Shown piece by piece: positions 52,698 through 61,711 of a stretch of DNA of 64,000 bases; the first letter of the stretch is position 1, and every line of letters begins with the position of its first letter. A program made the translations under genes and the position numbers. The notes beneath the pieces are model-generated. The model had not been told where the DNA came from. It did not search any database and saw only the letters and a list, made by a program, of their open reading frames with translations. Where the stretch lies: NCBI GenBank assembly GCA_965263165.1, contig OZ253584.1:682001-746000 (forward strand). The letters are read 5' to 3'. Source of the DNA: SAR202-VII-2 sp965263165 (GTDB taxonomy: Bacteria; Chloroflexota; Dehalococcoidia; Lucifugimonadales; SAR202-VII-2).

Positions 52698-55166
52698 CTA
52701 CTCCGCCACGACCACGTTCAACAGCCGGCCGGGGACGTACACCACCTTGCGCACCTCCTTGCCCTCGATGTGGCGGTGGACGTTGGAGCTCTGCTCCACC
52801 AGAGCGCGAGCGTCATCTTCAGATAAATTGGCGGGCGCCAGGATTCTGTCGCGGACCTTGCCGTTGACCTGAAGCACCAACGTCACCGCCTCGTCCCTAG
52901 CCAGGTCTTCGTCCCAGGTCGGCAGCGGTTGCTGATGCACCGAGTAGGCGCGCCCCATCCGCTCCCACAGCTCCTCCGTGATATGCGGCGCCATCGGGGC
53001 CAGCAGCAGAACAAGACGCTCAACGGCTTCCCTCCAGCTCGCGGCGTCCGACTCACCGCGGTCCCACGCCCGGGCCAGGAAGTTGGTGAACTCCATCATG
53101 GCGGCGAGCGCCGTATTGAAATGGAATCCCTCTACGTCCTGAATAACCCGCTTGACGGTCTTATGCGTCTGGCGCACCACCTCTCGGGCGCTCTCTTCCG
53201 TCCCCCCTCCCAGGGCCGCGGCGTCCCTGGTGCACAGGTCCCATAGTCGGTTGAGCCAGCGCGACATTCCCTGAATCCCCGTGGAACTCCAGCTTCCCCC
53301 ACGGTCCCAGGGCCCCAGGAACATCAGGAAGATACGCACCGCGTCCGCGCCCAACGTGTGCACGTAGTCGTCGGGGTTGACGACATTGCCGCGGCTCTTA
53401 CTCATCTTCTCGTTGTCCTCGCCAAGGATCGTGCCTTGGTTGAAGAGGCGGGTGAAGGGTTCGTCAAACTGAAGCACTCCCGCATCGCGCAACGCCTTGG
53501 TGAAGAACCGGGCGTACAGCAGGTGCATGACCGCGTGTTCCGCCCCGCCGGTGTACTGGTCTACGGGGCACCACAGGCGGACCAACTCCGGGTCGAACGC
53601 GGCCTGCTCGAAGTGGGGGTTGGTGTATCGCAGGAAGTACCAAGACGAGTCCACGAACGTGTCCATCGTGTCGGTTTCCCGCAGGGCAGGGCCGCCGCAT
53701 TGAGGGCAGACCGCGTGGACGAATTCCTCATGACGCTTCAGGGGCGACTCTCCCGTCGGCTTGAACTCGGCGTCCTCAGGAAGAAGCACGGGCAGATCCT
53801 CCTCGGGCGTCGGCACAATGCCATCCTTCTCGCAGTAGACCACGGGGATGGGCGTGCCCCAATACCGCTGCCGCGAGATGAGCCAGTCGCGAATGCGATA
53901 GGTCACCGTGCGCTGACCGTGGCCTCGCTCATCCAGCCAGTCGGCAATGGCCTCGGCTCCCTGCCGATTGGGCAGACCGTCAGCGAAGTCTGAGTTAGCC
54001 ATCGCGCCCTCGCCGGTGTAGGCTTCCTCCAGCTCGCCGCCGTCCCAGCCGGGAGGGGCAACCACGACGCGGACCGGAAGGCCCTTCTCCTTGGCAAAGG
54101 CGAAGTCCCGGGTGTCGTGGGCGGGCACGCCCATTACGGCACCGGAACCGTAGCTCATCACAACATAATCGCCGGCATAGATGGGCACGCGCTCGCCATT
54201 GACGCGGTTGGTGCAATAGGTCCCTAGGAATACGCCGGTCTTTTCCCGCTCCGTACTCTGCCGTTCGATTTCAGAGCGGCGCCGGGCTTGCTCCTGATAG
54301 GCCCGCACCTCCGCCCTGCGGTCGCCGGTTGTGAGGGCATCCACCAAGGGATGCTCCGGCGAGAGCACCATGAACGTGACCCCGAACAGCGTATCCACGC
54401 GTGTCGTGAACGTCCGGATCTCCTTCTCGGGCAGGCCGTATTCAGCGATGTCGAACGAGACGTCGGCCCCCTCGCTCCGGCCGATCCAGCTGCGCTGCAT
54501 CGCGAGTATCTTCTCGGGCCAGTCGAGCTGAGAGAAGTCCAAAAGCTCGTCTGCGTACTGCGTGATGCGAAAGAACCACTGCTCCAGGTCCCGGCGAATG
54601 ACCGGGGCGCCGCAGCGCTCGCAGGCTCCTTCAACCACCTGCTCGTTGGCAAGGACAGTCTGACACGAGGGGCACCAATTGACCTGGGCCAGCCTCTTGT
54701 AGGCCAGCCCCCTTTTGAACAGTTGCAGGAAAAACCATTGGTTCCACCTGTAGTATTCGGGCAGGCAGCAGATGACCTCGCGCTCCCAATCGTAGCTGGC
54801 TCCAATGGACTTGAGCTGGCGGCGCATGTTCTCGATGTTGCTCATTGTCCAGGTGAACGGGTGGACGCCCCGCTGGATGGCGGCGTTTTCCGCTGGAAGC
54901 CCGAAGGCGTCGAAGCCCATGGGGTGCATCACGTTGTAGCCCTGCATTCTGCGGAAGCGGGCGTGAGCATCGGCGGGAGACATGGCGTACCAATGGCCAA
55001 TGTGCAGGTCCCCCGATGGGTACGGGTACATCGTCAGCTCGTACCACTTGGGCCGGGGGTCGTCGTCATGGACGCGGTAGAGGCCGTCGTCAGCCCAACG
55101 CTGCCGCCACTTGGGCTCGATGTCTTGGGGTTTGTAGCGCGCATCGTCCGTGCGCTGAGAGGTCAT
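52698..55166 (-). CDS. leuS: Leucyl-tRNA synthetase
   Basis: 822 residues, full length. HIGH motif in YPSGDLHIGHWYAMSPAD, KMSKS in DNEKMSKSRGNVVNPDD; the CP1 editing domain sits between (TTYCTNRVNGE-type region; TRVDTLFGVTFMVLSPEHP) and the zinc-binding Cys pairs are in WCPSCQTVLANEQV and CERCGAPV. C-terminal domain ends VVYVPGRLLNVVVAE. No T-box or other leader element was recognised upstream. Confidence 0.97.
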   Translation of the reverse strand: MTSQRTDDARYKPQDIEPKWRQRWADDGLYRVHDDDPRPKWYELTMYPYPSGDLHIGHWYAMSPADAHARFRRMQGYNVMHPMGFDAFGLPAENAAIQRGVHPFTWTMSNIENMRRQLKSIGASYDWEREVICCLPEYYRWNQWFFLQLFKRGLAYKRLAQVNWCPSCQTVLANEQVVEGACERCGAPVIRRDLEQWFFRITQYADELLDFSQLDWPEKILAMQRSWIGRSEGADVSFDIAEYGLPEKEIRTFTTRVDTLFGVTFMVLSPEHPLVDALTTGDRRAEVRAYQEQARRRSEIERQSTEREKTGVFLGTYCTNRVNGERVPIYAGDYVVMSYGSGAVMGVPAHDTRDFAFAKEKGLPVRVVVAPPGWDGGELEEAYTGEGAMANSDFADGLPNRQGAEAIADWLDERGHGQRTVTYRIRDWLISRQRYWGTPIPVVYCEKDGIVPTPEEDLPVLLPEDAEFKPTGESPLKRHEEFVHAVCPQCGGPALRETDTMDTFVDSSWYFLRYTNPHFEQAAFDPELVRLWCPVDQYTGGAEHAVMHLLYARFFTKALRDAGVLQFDEPFTRLFNQGTILGEDNEKMSKSRGNVVNPDDYVHTLGADAVRIFLMFLGPWDRGGSWSSTGIQGMSRWLNRLWDLCTRDAAALGGGTEESAREVVRQTHKTVKRVIQDVEGFHFNTALAAMMEFTNFLARAWDRGESDAASWREAVERLVLLLAPMAPHITEELWERMGRAYSVHQQPLPTWDEDLARDEAVTLVLQVNGKVRDRILAPANLSEDDARALVEQSSNVHRHIEGKEVRKVVYVPGRLLNVVVAE

Positions 55167-55219
55167 GTGCAGGAGCTCCTGGCAGGTTGGGCTCTGGGCG
55201 ACCCGGGATTCAATCGTAC

Positions 55220-56029
55220 TCAGGCGTGAGGGCGAGCGTCAACCAAGGCAGGAAAGCCCCCTGGGCTACGGCTGAAGCCAACCACGATCAAGTCTGGCCA
55301 ATAACCGCGCGTTGGCGTAGGCATGTCCAGCGTTAGGCAAGTGGACGCCCGGTAGAAGGTAGCGTGCCTTTCCACCACAAGGGCCAAGTCTGCCCTTTGG
55401 GGTTCGCTCAGGCAAAGCGGAAGCAATAGTTGCACCTGTCCTTTGTGATACTGCGGGACAGCAGTCCTGTAGCTCCTTCGCACGCCTTCCTTCGCATTCT
55501 CGATAGCGCCCGTGAGCACATTTTGGAGCAGGTGGTCTCCCCACCCACTGTAAGATTCGGGGAATCGTTCCCTCGGCGTGTCTTCGATAATATGCCCGAT
55601 GTTGACTCGAAATTCCTTGCGGTTATCAAATACCAAGCAGGTCGGGTCTTCGAAGTAAAGAGCTGGCGGAGGCAGTTCCGGGAACTTATTGAGCTCCCAT
55701 TGGCCACGCCGGAACCATCCCTTGAAGTACCAAGGTTGTGCGTCGTCTCGCCTGTTCGCTTGGAATGAAGCATATATCGGCTCTTGATGCGGTGTAACAA
55801 GACCAGTGTCAAAGCAAGTGAATTCTCCATTCTCGGACAAGGCGATCTTATTTTCTTCGGCTACCCTTTTGTATGTGTGGCGAATATAATTATACAAAAC
55901 CGGCAAGGGGTATTCACTCTCAACGTGTTGAAACGACCAATCTTCCTCTTCGGCCTCCTCCGCCAATACTCTCAACTAGTCGTTCCTTTCCGGAATCCAT
56001 GCAAATTCGTATAGTTCCTCTGGCCACAT
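55220..56029 (-). pseudogene. DUF3825-family gene interrupted by an in-frame amber codon
   Basis: The long part (from 55975) matches DUF3825: EEEDWSFQHVESEYPLPVLYNYI, FTCFDTGLVTPHQEPIYASF, RVNIGHIIEDTPRERFPE. The conserved N-terminal LYEFA block lies upstream in the same frame, MWPEELYEFAWIPERND from an ATG at 56029 with AGGAGG ahead, but codon 18 is TAG (55976-55978). So the gene is either broken, read through, or re-initiated at TTG 55975. Composition is AT-richer than the neighbours, suggesting transfer. Family function unknown. Confidence 0.7.
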
Positions 56030-56143
56030 TATTCCTCATTCCTCCTATTTGCCATTGATTGTCTTCGCGTCCTACAACCGCTATTGGCGCTCCACAACAA
56101 TGCATGAATGAGAAGGCCGCAGATCACAAGCTGAGCCAGCGGC

Positions 56144-57301
56144 CTACGTCAGGGCATTCAACCCCGTTATCGCCCTGCCGATGATCAGCGTATGGATGTC
56201 GTGGGCGCCCTCGTAGGTGTCCACGGTTTCCAGGTTAAGCATGTGGCGGATTGCCCCATATTCCAGCGTAATGCCACTCCCGCCAAGGATCTCCCGGGCC
56301 GAACGGGCCGCCTTCAGCGCTGCTCGAACGTTCTCCCGCTTGGCCAGCGACACCTGCACGTGGTCCATTGTTCCCTCGTCCTTGAGGCGGGCCAGACGCC
56401 ACGCCGTGAGCAGCCCCCGGGTGTGGTCCGTGAGCATGTCCACCAGCTTGTCCTGCACCAATTGCCTAGAGGCAATGGGCTTTCCAAAGGTCGTCCTAGT
56501 CTGTGCGAAGGCCAGGGCCTCCGTGTAGACCGCCTCCAGCGCCCCCAGAACCCCCCAGACGATGCCGTGTCTCGCCTGCGTCAGAATCGACAGGGGCGCA
56601 GAGAGCCCCTTGGCCTTGGGCAGCATCTGGGACTCGTGGACGGGAACGTCCTCCAGCACCAACTCGCTGGTGACGGAGGTCCGCAGGCTTGCCTTGTGCT
56701 TAATATCGTTGGCGCTGAAACCGGGCGCGTTGGTGGGAACGATAAAGCCCCTGACGTCGCCCGCGTCGTCTCGCGCCCAAATGATGGCAATGTCGGCAAT
56801 ACCCCCATTGGAGATCCACATCTTGGCGCCGTTGAGCGCGAAGTGGTCGCCATCGCGCCGGGCAGTCGTTTTCATCGCGCCGGGGTCGGAGCCGCCCTCG
56901 GGCTCGGTGAGGCCGAAGCACCCCACAATCTCTCCGGAAGCGAGCTGCGGCAAATACCTGGCCTGCTGCTCGTCGGAGCCGTAGGCGTAGATGGGGTACA
57001 TCGCCAGCGCTCCCTGGACGCTGACTGCGCTGCGGAGGCCCGTATCAACCCGCTCCAGCTCGTACATGATGAGGCCATAGGCGACGTTGCTCACGCCGGC
57101 GGCGCCGTACTCGGTGGGAAGGTTGGCTCCCAGAAACCCCATGTCTCCGAACCGCCGCAGAAGCGGGATGGGAAACACCCCTTCCTCCCACCACTGGGCC
57201 ACATGAGGTTGCGCCTCCGCTTCCAGGAAGTCTCTGGCGGCAGCCTGTATCTGGCGCTCCTCTGAAGTGAACAGCTCGGCGACTTGATACAGATCCAACA
57301 T
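56144..57301 (-). CDS. Acyl-CoA dehydrogenase, glutaryl-CoA dehydrogenase-like
   Basis: 385 residues from the ATG at 57301 (GGAGGGCG upstream); the frame is open to 57376 but typical family starts are MLDxYxxxxL as here. FAD/CoA motifs: CFGLTEPEGGSDPG, GAKMWISNGGIAD, catalytic Glu in ETVDTYEGAHDIHTLIIGRAITG. The last block with TYEG is diagnostic of the glutaryl-CoA dehydrogenase branch, though some members act on other acyl-CoAs. Alone on its strand between a DUF3825 gene and a methyltransferase. Confidence 0.88.
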   Translation of the reverse strand: MLDLYQVAELFTSEERQIQAAARDFLEAEAQPHVAQWWEEGVFPIPLLRRFGDMGFLGANLPTEYGAAGVSNVAYGLIMYELERVDTGLRSAVSVQGALAMYPIYAYGSDEQQARYLPQLASGEIVGCFGLTEPEGGSDPGAMKTTARRDGDHFALNGAKMWISNGGIADIAIIWARDDAGDVRGFIVPTNAPGFSANDIKHKASLRTSVTSELVLEDVPVHESQMLPKAKGLSAPLSILTQARHGIVWGVLGALEAVYTEALAFAQTRTTFGKPIASRQLVQDKLVDMLTDHTRGLLTAWRLARLKDEGTMDHVQVSLAKRENVRAALKAARSAREILGGSGITLEYGAIRHMLNLETVDTYEGAHDIHTLIIGRAITGLNALT

Positions 57302-57606
57302 TGGGACGCCCTCCGGCAGGCTGAGATGAACTATGGCTGGCATTCGCCGCTCCCCCCCTTCGCCGGATAGAAGCATGCATCTATCACGCGCGTAGCCCGG
57401 CTCAGGCCTTGATAGTACCGGATTCCATCTTTTCTCGGCAGGTCGGGACGCGCGGCGCAGGCTCGTGCGACTGCCATCGCCGGCTACCTGTACTTTCCAT
57501 GGAGTTGTTACGGACGCGAGGTGGGAGAATCCTCCCGTCCCTACCCCCGTAGCCGGAGAGGGTTAGGGTGGGGGTCCGTCCAGCCTCGATGGGACCGACA
57601 ACTACC
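57302..57606. other. Intergenic region, no gene recognised
   Basis: About 300 bases with GC-rich inverted words (GGGAGAATCCTCCC near 57523; CGGCTAC and GTAGCCG about 60 bp apart). No gene or confident promoter. Confidence 0.4.
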
Positions 57607-58200
57607 CTAGAAACCCGGACTGCCCTTGCAGGCCACCAGCCAGACCAAGGCTGCGATGCGCCCGTCGCTCTCCGTCGCGATGAACTCCTGGTAGCTGATG
57701 ACCCTGAGGTCGAGGAATTGATGCAGCAACTCATTGGGGCGGAACCGCCAGTAAGAGCTTGGCCCCCCCACGTTCACAGTGGCCTCGCTGCTCAGGAGGT
57801 GGTGCTCATAGAGGAGGTAGCCTCCGTCCTTCAGAGCGTCCTTCATGCGGGGAATCAGGCCGCGGTTGATGAACCGGCAGTCGACAATGACATCGTAGGC
57901 GCCGACAGGCAGGTCCGGGTCGTCGAGATCGGCCTGCATCCAATTCACGTCGACGCCCCGCCGCTCAGCGGCCTCCCGGGCCTTCTCCAGCGCCACCTCG
58001 GAGATGTCCATGCCGTCAACAGAGAAGCCATGTTCGGCCAGGAAGAGAGCGTTGCGGCCTGCCCCACACGCCAGGTCGAGGGCCTTTCCCTTTGGCAGCC
58101 TATCAATCCAGGCTTTCAGGAGCCCCGCCGGCTCCTCCCGCACCGGGTATGAGCCGTCCGCGTATCGCTGGTCCCAATGCAATCGCTCGGATTCACTCAA
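57607..58200 (-). CDS. Class I SAM-dependent methyltransferase (TehB/UbiE-like)
   Basis: 197 residues, TTG start at 58200 with GGAGGG upstream. Motif I ALDLACGAGRNALFLAEHG, motif II VDGMDISEVALEKARE, then YDVIVDCRFINRGLI. Similar to TehB-type methyltransferases. Substrate unknown. Confidence 0.85.
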   Translation of the reverse strand: MSESERLHWDQRYADGSYPVREEPAGLLKAWIDRLPKGKALDLACGAGRNALFLAEHGFSVDGMDISEVALEKAREAAERRGVDVNWMQADLDDPDLPVGAYDVIVDCRFINRGLIPRMKDALKDGGYLLYEHHLLSSEATVNVGGPSSYWRFRPNELLHQFLDLRVISYQEFIATESDGRIAALVWLVACKGSPGF

Positions 58201-58399
58201 AGAACACCCTCCGGCCTAGCACGACGTTGTTGCTGGAGCGAGGCAGCAGAGCCACACCCCAGCCACGGTAGCAAGTGTAGCGCCGGCGCGAATGGCCCAC
58301 AAGCAACGCCATTGCGGACGACCGAAGACGTAGCTAGCGACAGCTTGCCCGCACAACCCCCACAGCAGGTATCATGGGTGGTGGACTCTAGGGGGATTC

Positions 58400-59157
58400 A
58401 TGAAAAAGGTGCTCGTCACCGGAATGAGCGGACTCATCGGCTCGGTGGTGCGGGAGCGGTTGGGCCACCTCTACCAGCTTTCAGCGCTGAACCGCCGCGT
58501 CGTTCCCGGAGTCCCCACAACGGTCGCCGACGTCGCCAATCTGGACGCCATACTGCCTGCCTTCGATGGCGTGGACGCCGTCGTCCACCTGGCATGTCAC
58601 ATCGGCGACGACGACGAGTGGGACGCCATGCTGAACGCCAACATCGCCGGGACCTACAACGTCTACGAGGCGGCCCGGCTCTCTGGCGTGAACAGGGTTG
58701 TGCTGGGCGGAGCAGCCGGCGTCGTCATGTTCTATCAGAAGGAGGCGCCCTTCGGGGCCATCATCGAAGGGCGCTACGATGAAGCGCCCTTCCCACCCCC
58801 CACCATCACGCGCAACTGGCCTGTGCGTCCCTTCAACATCTACGGCTGCACCAAGGTCTGGGGCGAGGCCGTTGCCCGCTACTACGCCGACGCCCATGGG
58901 ATAGCCTCCGTCGTGCTGCGTATCGGCCGCGTCCCGCATGACGACCGCCCCGCTCCCGGCAGGGACAGGGACTTCGTTACCTGGTGTAGCCACAGAGACA
59001 TCGCCAGGGCGATTCAGCGGGGATTGGACGCCCCCTCACAGAGCCCTGCGTTGTCGTGGATGCCGTCTCGCGCAACAAGTGGGGCATCTGGGACTACCGC
59101 TACGCCGCGGAAGCCATCGGCTACGTTCCCCAGGACAGCGCCGACGACTACCGGTAG
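58400..59157 (+). pseudogene. NAD-dependent epimerase/dehydratase with a frameshift
   Basis: Extended SDR: MKKVLVTGMSGLIGSVVRE (GxxGxxG), catalytic YxxxK as YGCTKVWGE. The frame that carries the first 210 residues goes on into nonsense, while the true C-terminus VVVDAVSRNKWGIWDYRY...DDYR-stop is one frame over. The shift falls in the C-run at 59031-59035; one extra C restores the protein to 59157. Either a sequencing or assembly slip, or a recent mutation. The gene precedes the DsrE cassette. Confidence 0.75.
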
Positions 59158-59167
59158 GGAGACGCTA

Positions 59168-59176
59168 TGCTATACT
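59168..59176 (+). promoter_or_regulatory. Extended -10 for the DsrE cassette
   Basis: TGC followed by TATACT (59171-59176), about 49 bp before the first ATG (59225). No clear -35. It lies just after the epimerase end. Confidence 0.5.
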
Positions 59177-59224
59177 CAGGCCGTCCATAGAGAGATGGAC
59201 TCGCAACCCCCGGAGGAGGGAGGA

Positions 59225-59560
59225 ATGGCAAACTACTTGTTGATCGAGTCGCGGGACCCCTTTGAGTACGGCGACGCGTCCTATTTCTACCAGGTGGCCC
59301 AAGACCTGGCGGGGTCCGGCAACAACGTCACGTTCTGCCTGGTGCAGAATGGGGTCATCCCCGCCCGCAAGGGCGTGGCAAACAGCCCCGTGGAGAAACT
59401 CCTCAAGGAGTCGCCCAGCGTGAAGGTCCTGGCCGACGACTTCTCCCTTCGGGAGCGGGCCATCAGCGCCGACAAACTGGCGCCCGGCGTTGCCCAGGCA
59501 ACCGTGGACGACCTCGTGGAGATGCTGGCAACCCCCGACACCAAAGCCATCTGGCACTAG
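59225..59560 (+). CDS. DsrE-family sulfur-relay-like protein 1
   Basis: 111 residues. Start ATG at 59225 after GGAGGGAGGA. The pattern IESRDPFEYGDASYFYQVAQDLAGSGNNVTFCLVQNGV is the DsrE/F/H fold (helix after the first strand, then the NG loop); a Cys sits in TFCLVQ. Family members carry persulfide or bind sulfur. First of three related small genes on the same strand, then 35 bp gap to the next. Confidence 0.78.
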   Translation: MANYLLIESRDPFEYGDASYFYQVAQDLAGSGNNVTFCLVQNGVIPARKGVANSPVEKLLKESPSVKVLADDFSLRERAISADKLAPGVAQATVDDLVEMLATPDTKAIWH

Positions 59561-59595
59561 AAACCCCTGGCGCTGGAAACCCAAGGAGGAGCATC

Positions 59596-60012
59596 GTGAC
59601 AACATCTGCATCGCGCACCCTGACGGTTGCCCTCATGGACGCACCCTACGAGGCCGGGACCACCACAACAGTCCTCCGGATCGTGGATGCTGCCCTGCGC
59701 AAGGGCATCAACGTCAACGTCTTCGCCTACGAGGGGGCCGTCGGCCTGACCCTACAGGGCCAAGCCGCTCACCCCAACCCCGTCAAGGGCACCAGCGCCG
59801 AAGAGCAGGACCACCCCAGCACGGCAAGGTTCATTGCAGCACTCTTCGAAAAGGGAGCGGACCAACCCAAGCTGGACTGGATCAACTGCGGCCTCTGCGT
59901 CGATGAGCGCGCCGCCATCGGCTGGATCGAGGGCCCGCGCCGCGGGGGACCCGGAGACCTCCTGAAGTGGTCCGGCGAGAGCACCAACACACTGGTCATC
60001 GGCAGCCACTAG
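59596..60012 (+). CDS. DsrE-family sulfur-relay-like protein 2
   Basis: 138 residues, GTG start at 59596 with GGAGGAGC. DsrE-type LTVALMDAPYEAGTTTTVLRIVDAALRKG and NVFAYEGAVG. Conserved Cys pair in INCGLCVDERAA near residue 100, the position of the active Cys in DsrE. Middle of the trio. Confidence 0.8.
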   Translation: MTTSASRTLTVALMDAPYEAGTTTTVLRIVDAALRKGINVNVFAYEGAVGLTLQGQAAHPNPVKGTSAEEQDHPSTARFIAALFEKGADQPKLDWINCGLCVDERAAIGWIEGPRRGGPGDLLKWSGESTNTLVIGSH

Positions 60013-60075
60013 CCGAAACGCCGCCCATTCCAACCATCAGTCCCAACCTTCAGGCCAAGCCATCAAAGGAGCGAC

Positions 60076-60459
60076 ATGGCAAAGATTCTTTCCATTGTTG
60101 AGCGCGCCTATCACGGCACGATTGAAGAGCAGGACGATACGATCCTCTGGATCAGCCACATGTTCAAAAACGCCGGAGCAGACCTCTCGGTGCTGCTCCG
60201 CAGCAATGCGGTCAACTACGCGGTCAGGGGACAGGACGCCAGCGGCCTCAGCTTCGGCGGCGTCCCGCTCGCAATCCCGCCACAGCTCGACCACGACGTC
60301 GAGGAATTGGCCAAGGCCGGGGCAACCGTGTACGCCGTGCAGGAAGACCTCAGCGACCGGGGCATAGGAAGCGACGAATTGGTCTCAGGCGTGAACTTGG
60401 TGAACCGCTCCGACCTCGCCAGCCTCTTCGACCAACACGATGCCGTCTGGCAGTGGTAG
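60076..60459 (+). CDS. DsrE/DsrH-like protein 3
   Basis: 127 residues, ATG at 60076 with AAAGGAGC upstream. Reads like a distant DsrE/H fold: KILSIVERAYHGTIEEQDDTIL, then LRSNAVNYAVRG. No cysteine. Probably forms a complex with the other two, as DsrEFH does; that is inference. Terminator follows. Confidence 0.65.
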   Translation: MAKILSIVERAYHGTIEEQDDTILWISHMFKNAGADLSVLLRSNAVNYAVRGQDASGLSFGGVPLAIPPQLDHDVEELAKAGATVYAVQEDLSDRGIGSDELVSGVNLVNRSDLASLFDQHDAVWQW

Positions 60460-60495
60460 CCGCCAACCGGGCGCGGCGCCCGTAGCAAATAGGGA

Positions 60496-60530
60496 GAAAG
60501 GGACCGGATTGCTCCGGTCCCTTTCTTGTT
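60496..60530 (+). terminator. Rho-independent terminator after the DsrE trio
   Basis: Stem GAAAGGGACCGGA, TTGC loop, perfect complement TCCGGTCCCTTTC, then TTGTT. Closes the three-gene unit. Confidence 0.9.
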
Positions 60531-60557
60531 GCCAACGAGCAGCCGCCCCGATATATT
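60529..60557 (+). promoter_or_regulatory. Promoter of the Cas4/RecB-like nuclease
   Basis: -35 TTGCCA (60529-60534), 17-bp spacer, -10 TATATT (60552-60557), right behind the terminator. Confidence 0.7.
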
Positions 60558-60609
60558 GGCTCAATCGAACGTAGGTTCTATTCCGGCGCCTCGTTCACGG
60601 GCGGAGGCC

Positions 60610-61425
60610 ATGCCCCGGTTCTCCCTGTCGCCATCCAAAATAGCAACTTACCGGGAATGCCCCCGGAAGTATCGCTTCCTCTACGTAGACAAATTGGGCC
60701 CCTGGTTCCGCAAGGCGCGCCCATTCACCACCCTTGGCATCAACGTCCACGCCGCCCTCAGGGACTTCTTTGCCATCCCATTGCACCGCCGGCAGCCAGA
60801 GACGCTGGCGCCGCTGCTGGAGGCGCGCTGGGCCGGCAACCGCAAGGGCTTCAGCAGCGCCGACCAGGAAGAAGCCTACAAGACCAGGGCGCTGGAGCAA
60901 CTCCAGCAGTTCGCCGGCGCCTTCGACCTGAACGCCGAACCCCTCATGCTCGAGCGAAGAGTACATCGCAGGGTAGCCGGCATCAGCCTCCGCGGCATCA
61001 TCGACCGGCTGGACAAGGAGGGCAACTCGGCTCACCTGATGGACTACAAGACGGGCAAGTCCCAGAACGGTCTGGAGCCCTTCTCGCTCTACTTCTACTC
61101 CCTCATCCTCCAACGCTTCAAGGAGCTGCCGCCCGTGGAACGGCTGTCCTTCGTCTACCTCCAAGACGGGTTCACCAGGACCTGGGACTACGACCACTTC
61201 GCGGCGATGCAGGCCATGAGTTCCATCCTGGAGACGGCCTACGCTATCTCGCAGGATCACGAGTTCACCCCCGCTCCCAAACGGCTGTGCCGCATGTGCG
61301 ACTTCTTGACCATCTGCCGGGAAGGCCGGGAAGCCGCCCTGGGGAAGGCGCATCGCAGGGAAACCGCGCCGTCAGCATCCAACGAGACGCCGGAGGAAAC
61401 GGACCCCTTGGGGCCGGGCCGGTAG
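60610..61425 (+). CDS. Cas4/RecB-like PD-(D/E)XK nuclease with Fe-S cysteines
   Basis: 271 residues from the ATG at 60610 (GCGGAGG upstream). LSPSKIATYRECPRKYRF with the first cluster Cys; nuclease core GIIDRLDKE, HLMDYKTGK (Asp, Asp-x-Lys) and a late Cys triad RLCRMCDFLTIC that would complete a [4Fe-4S] cluster. This is the Cas4/AddB-like layout, usual in RecB-type repair nucleases; no CRISPR array or helicase gene is near. A C-terminal acidic tail follows. Confidence 0.85.
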   Translation: MPRFSLSPSKIATYRECPRKYRFLYVDKLGPWFRKARPFTTLGINVHAALRDFFAIPLHRRQPETLAPLLEARWAGNRKGFSSADQEEAYKTRALEQLQQFAGAFDLNAEPLMLERRVHRRVAGISLRGIIDRLDKEGNSAHLMDYKTGKSQNGLEPFSLYFYSLILQRFKELPPVERLSFVYLQDGFTRTWDYDHFAAMQAMSSILETAYAISQDHEFTPAPKRLCRMCDFLTICREGREAALGKAHRRETAPSASNETPEETDPLGPGR

Positions 61426-61711
61426 CCAGCCCGCAGGTCTCAAGCGAAACGAGTCAACAGGCGCAACAGCCGCCATCATTCCGGCGAATGGCGGAACGAC
61501 GAGGGCCAGCCAATTTCGCTCACGACGCGAGGCGGCCAAACTTCCCGCTCCGCCAGCGGAGCGAGGCTTGGGAGCAGACCGGTGCCATCGGCGCGCGCGC
61601 ATCAAGTCGATACAATATCCCTTCCCAATCCCGCCTCCAACTTCCCCATACTCGCAACCTGTAGTACACTGGCCGGAAGGCTCCCGCCAATCCTGCCCCA
61701 AGCACCCCGCA

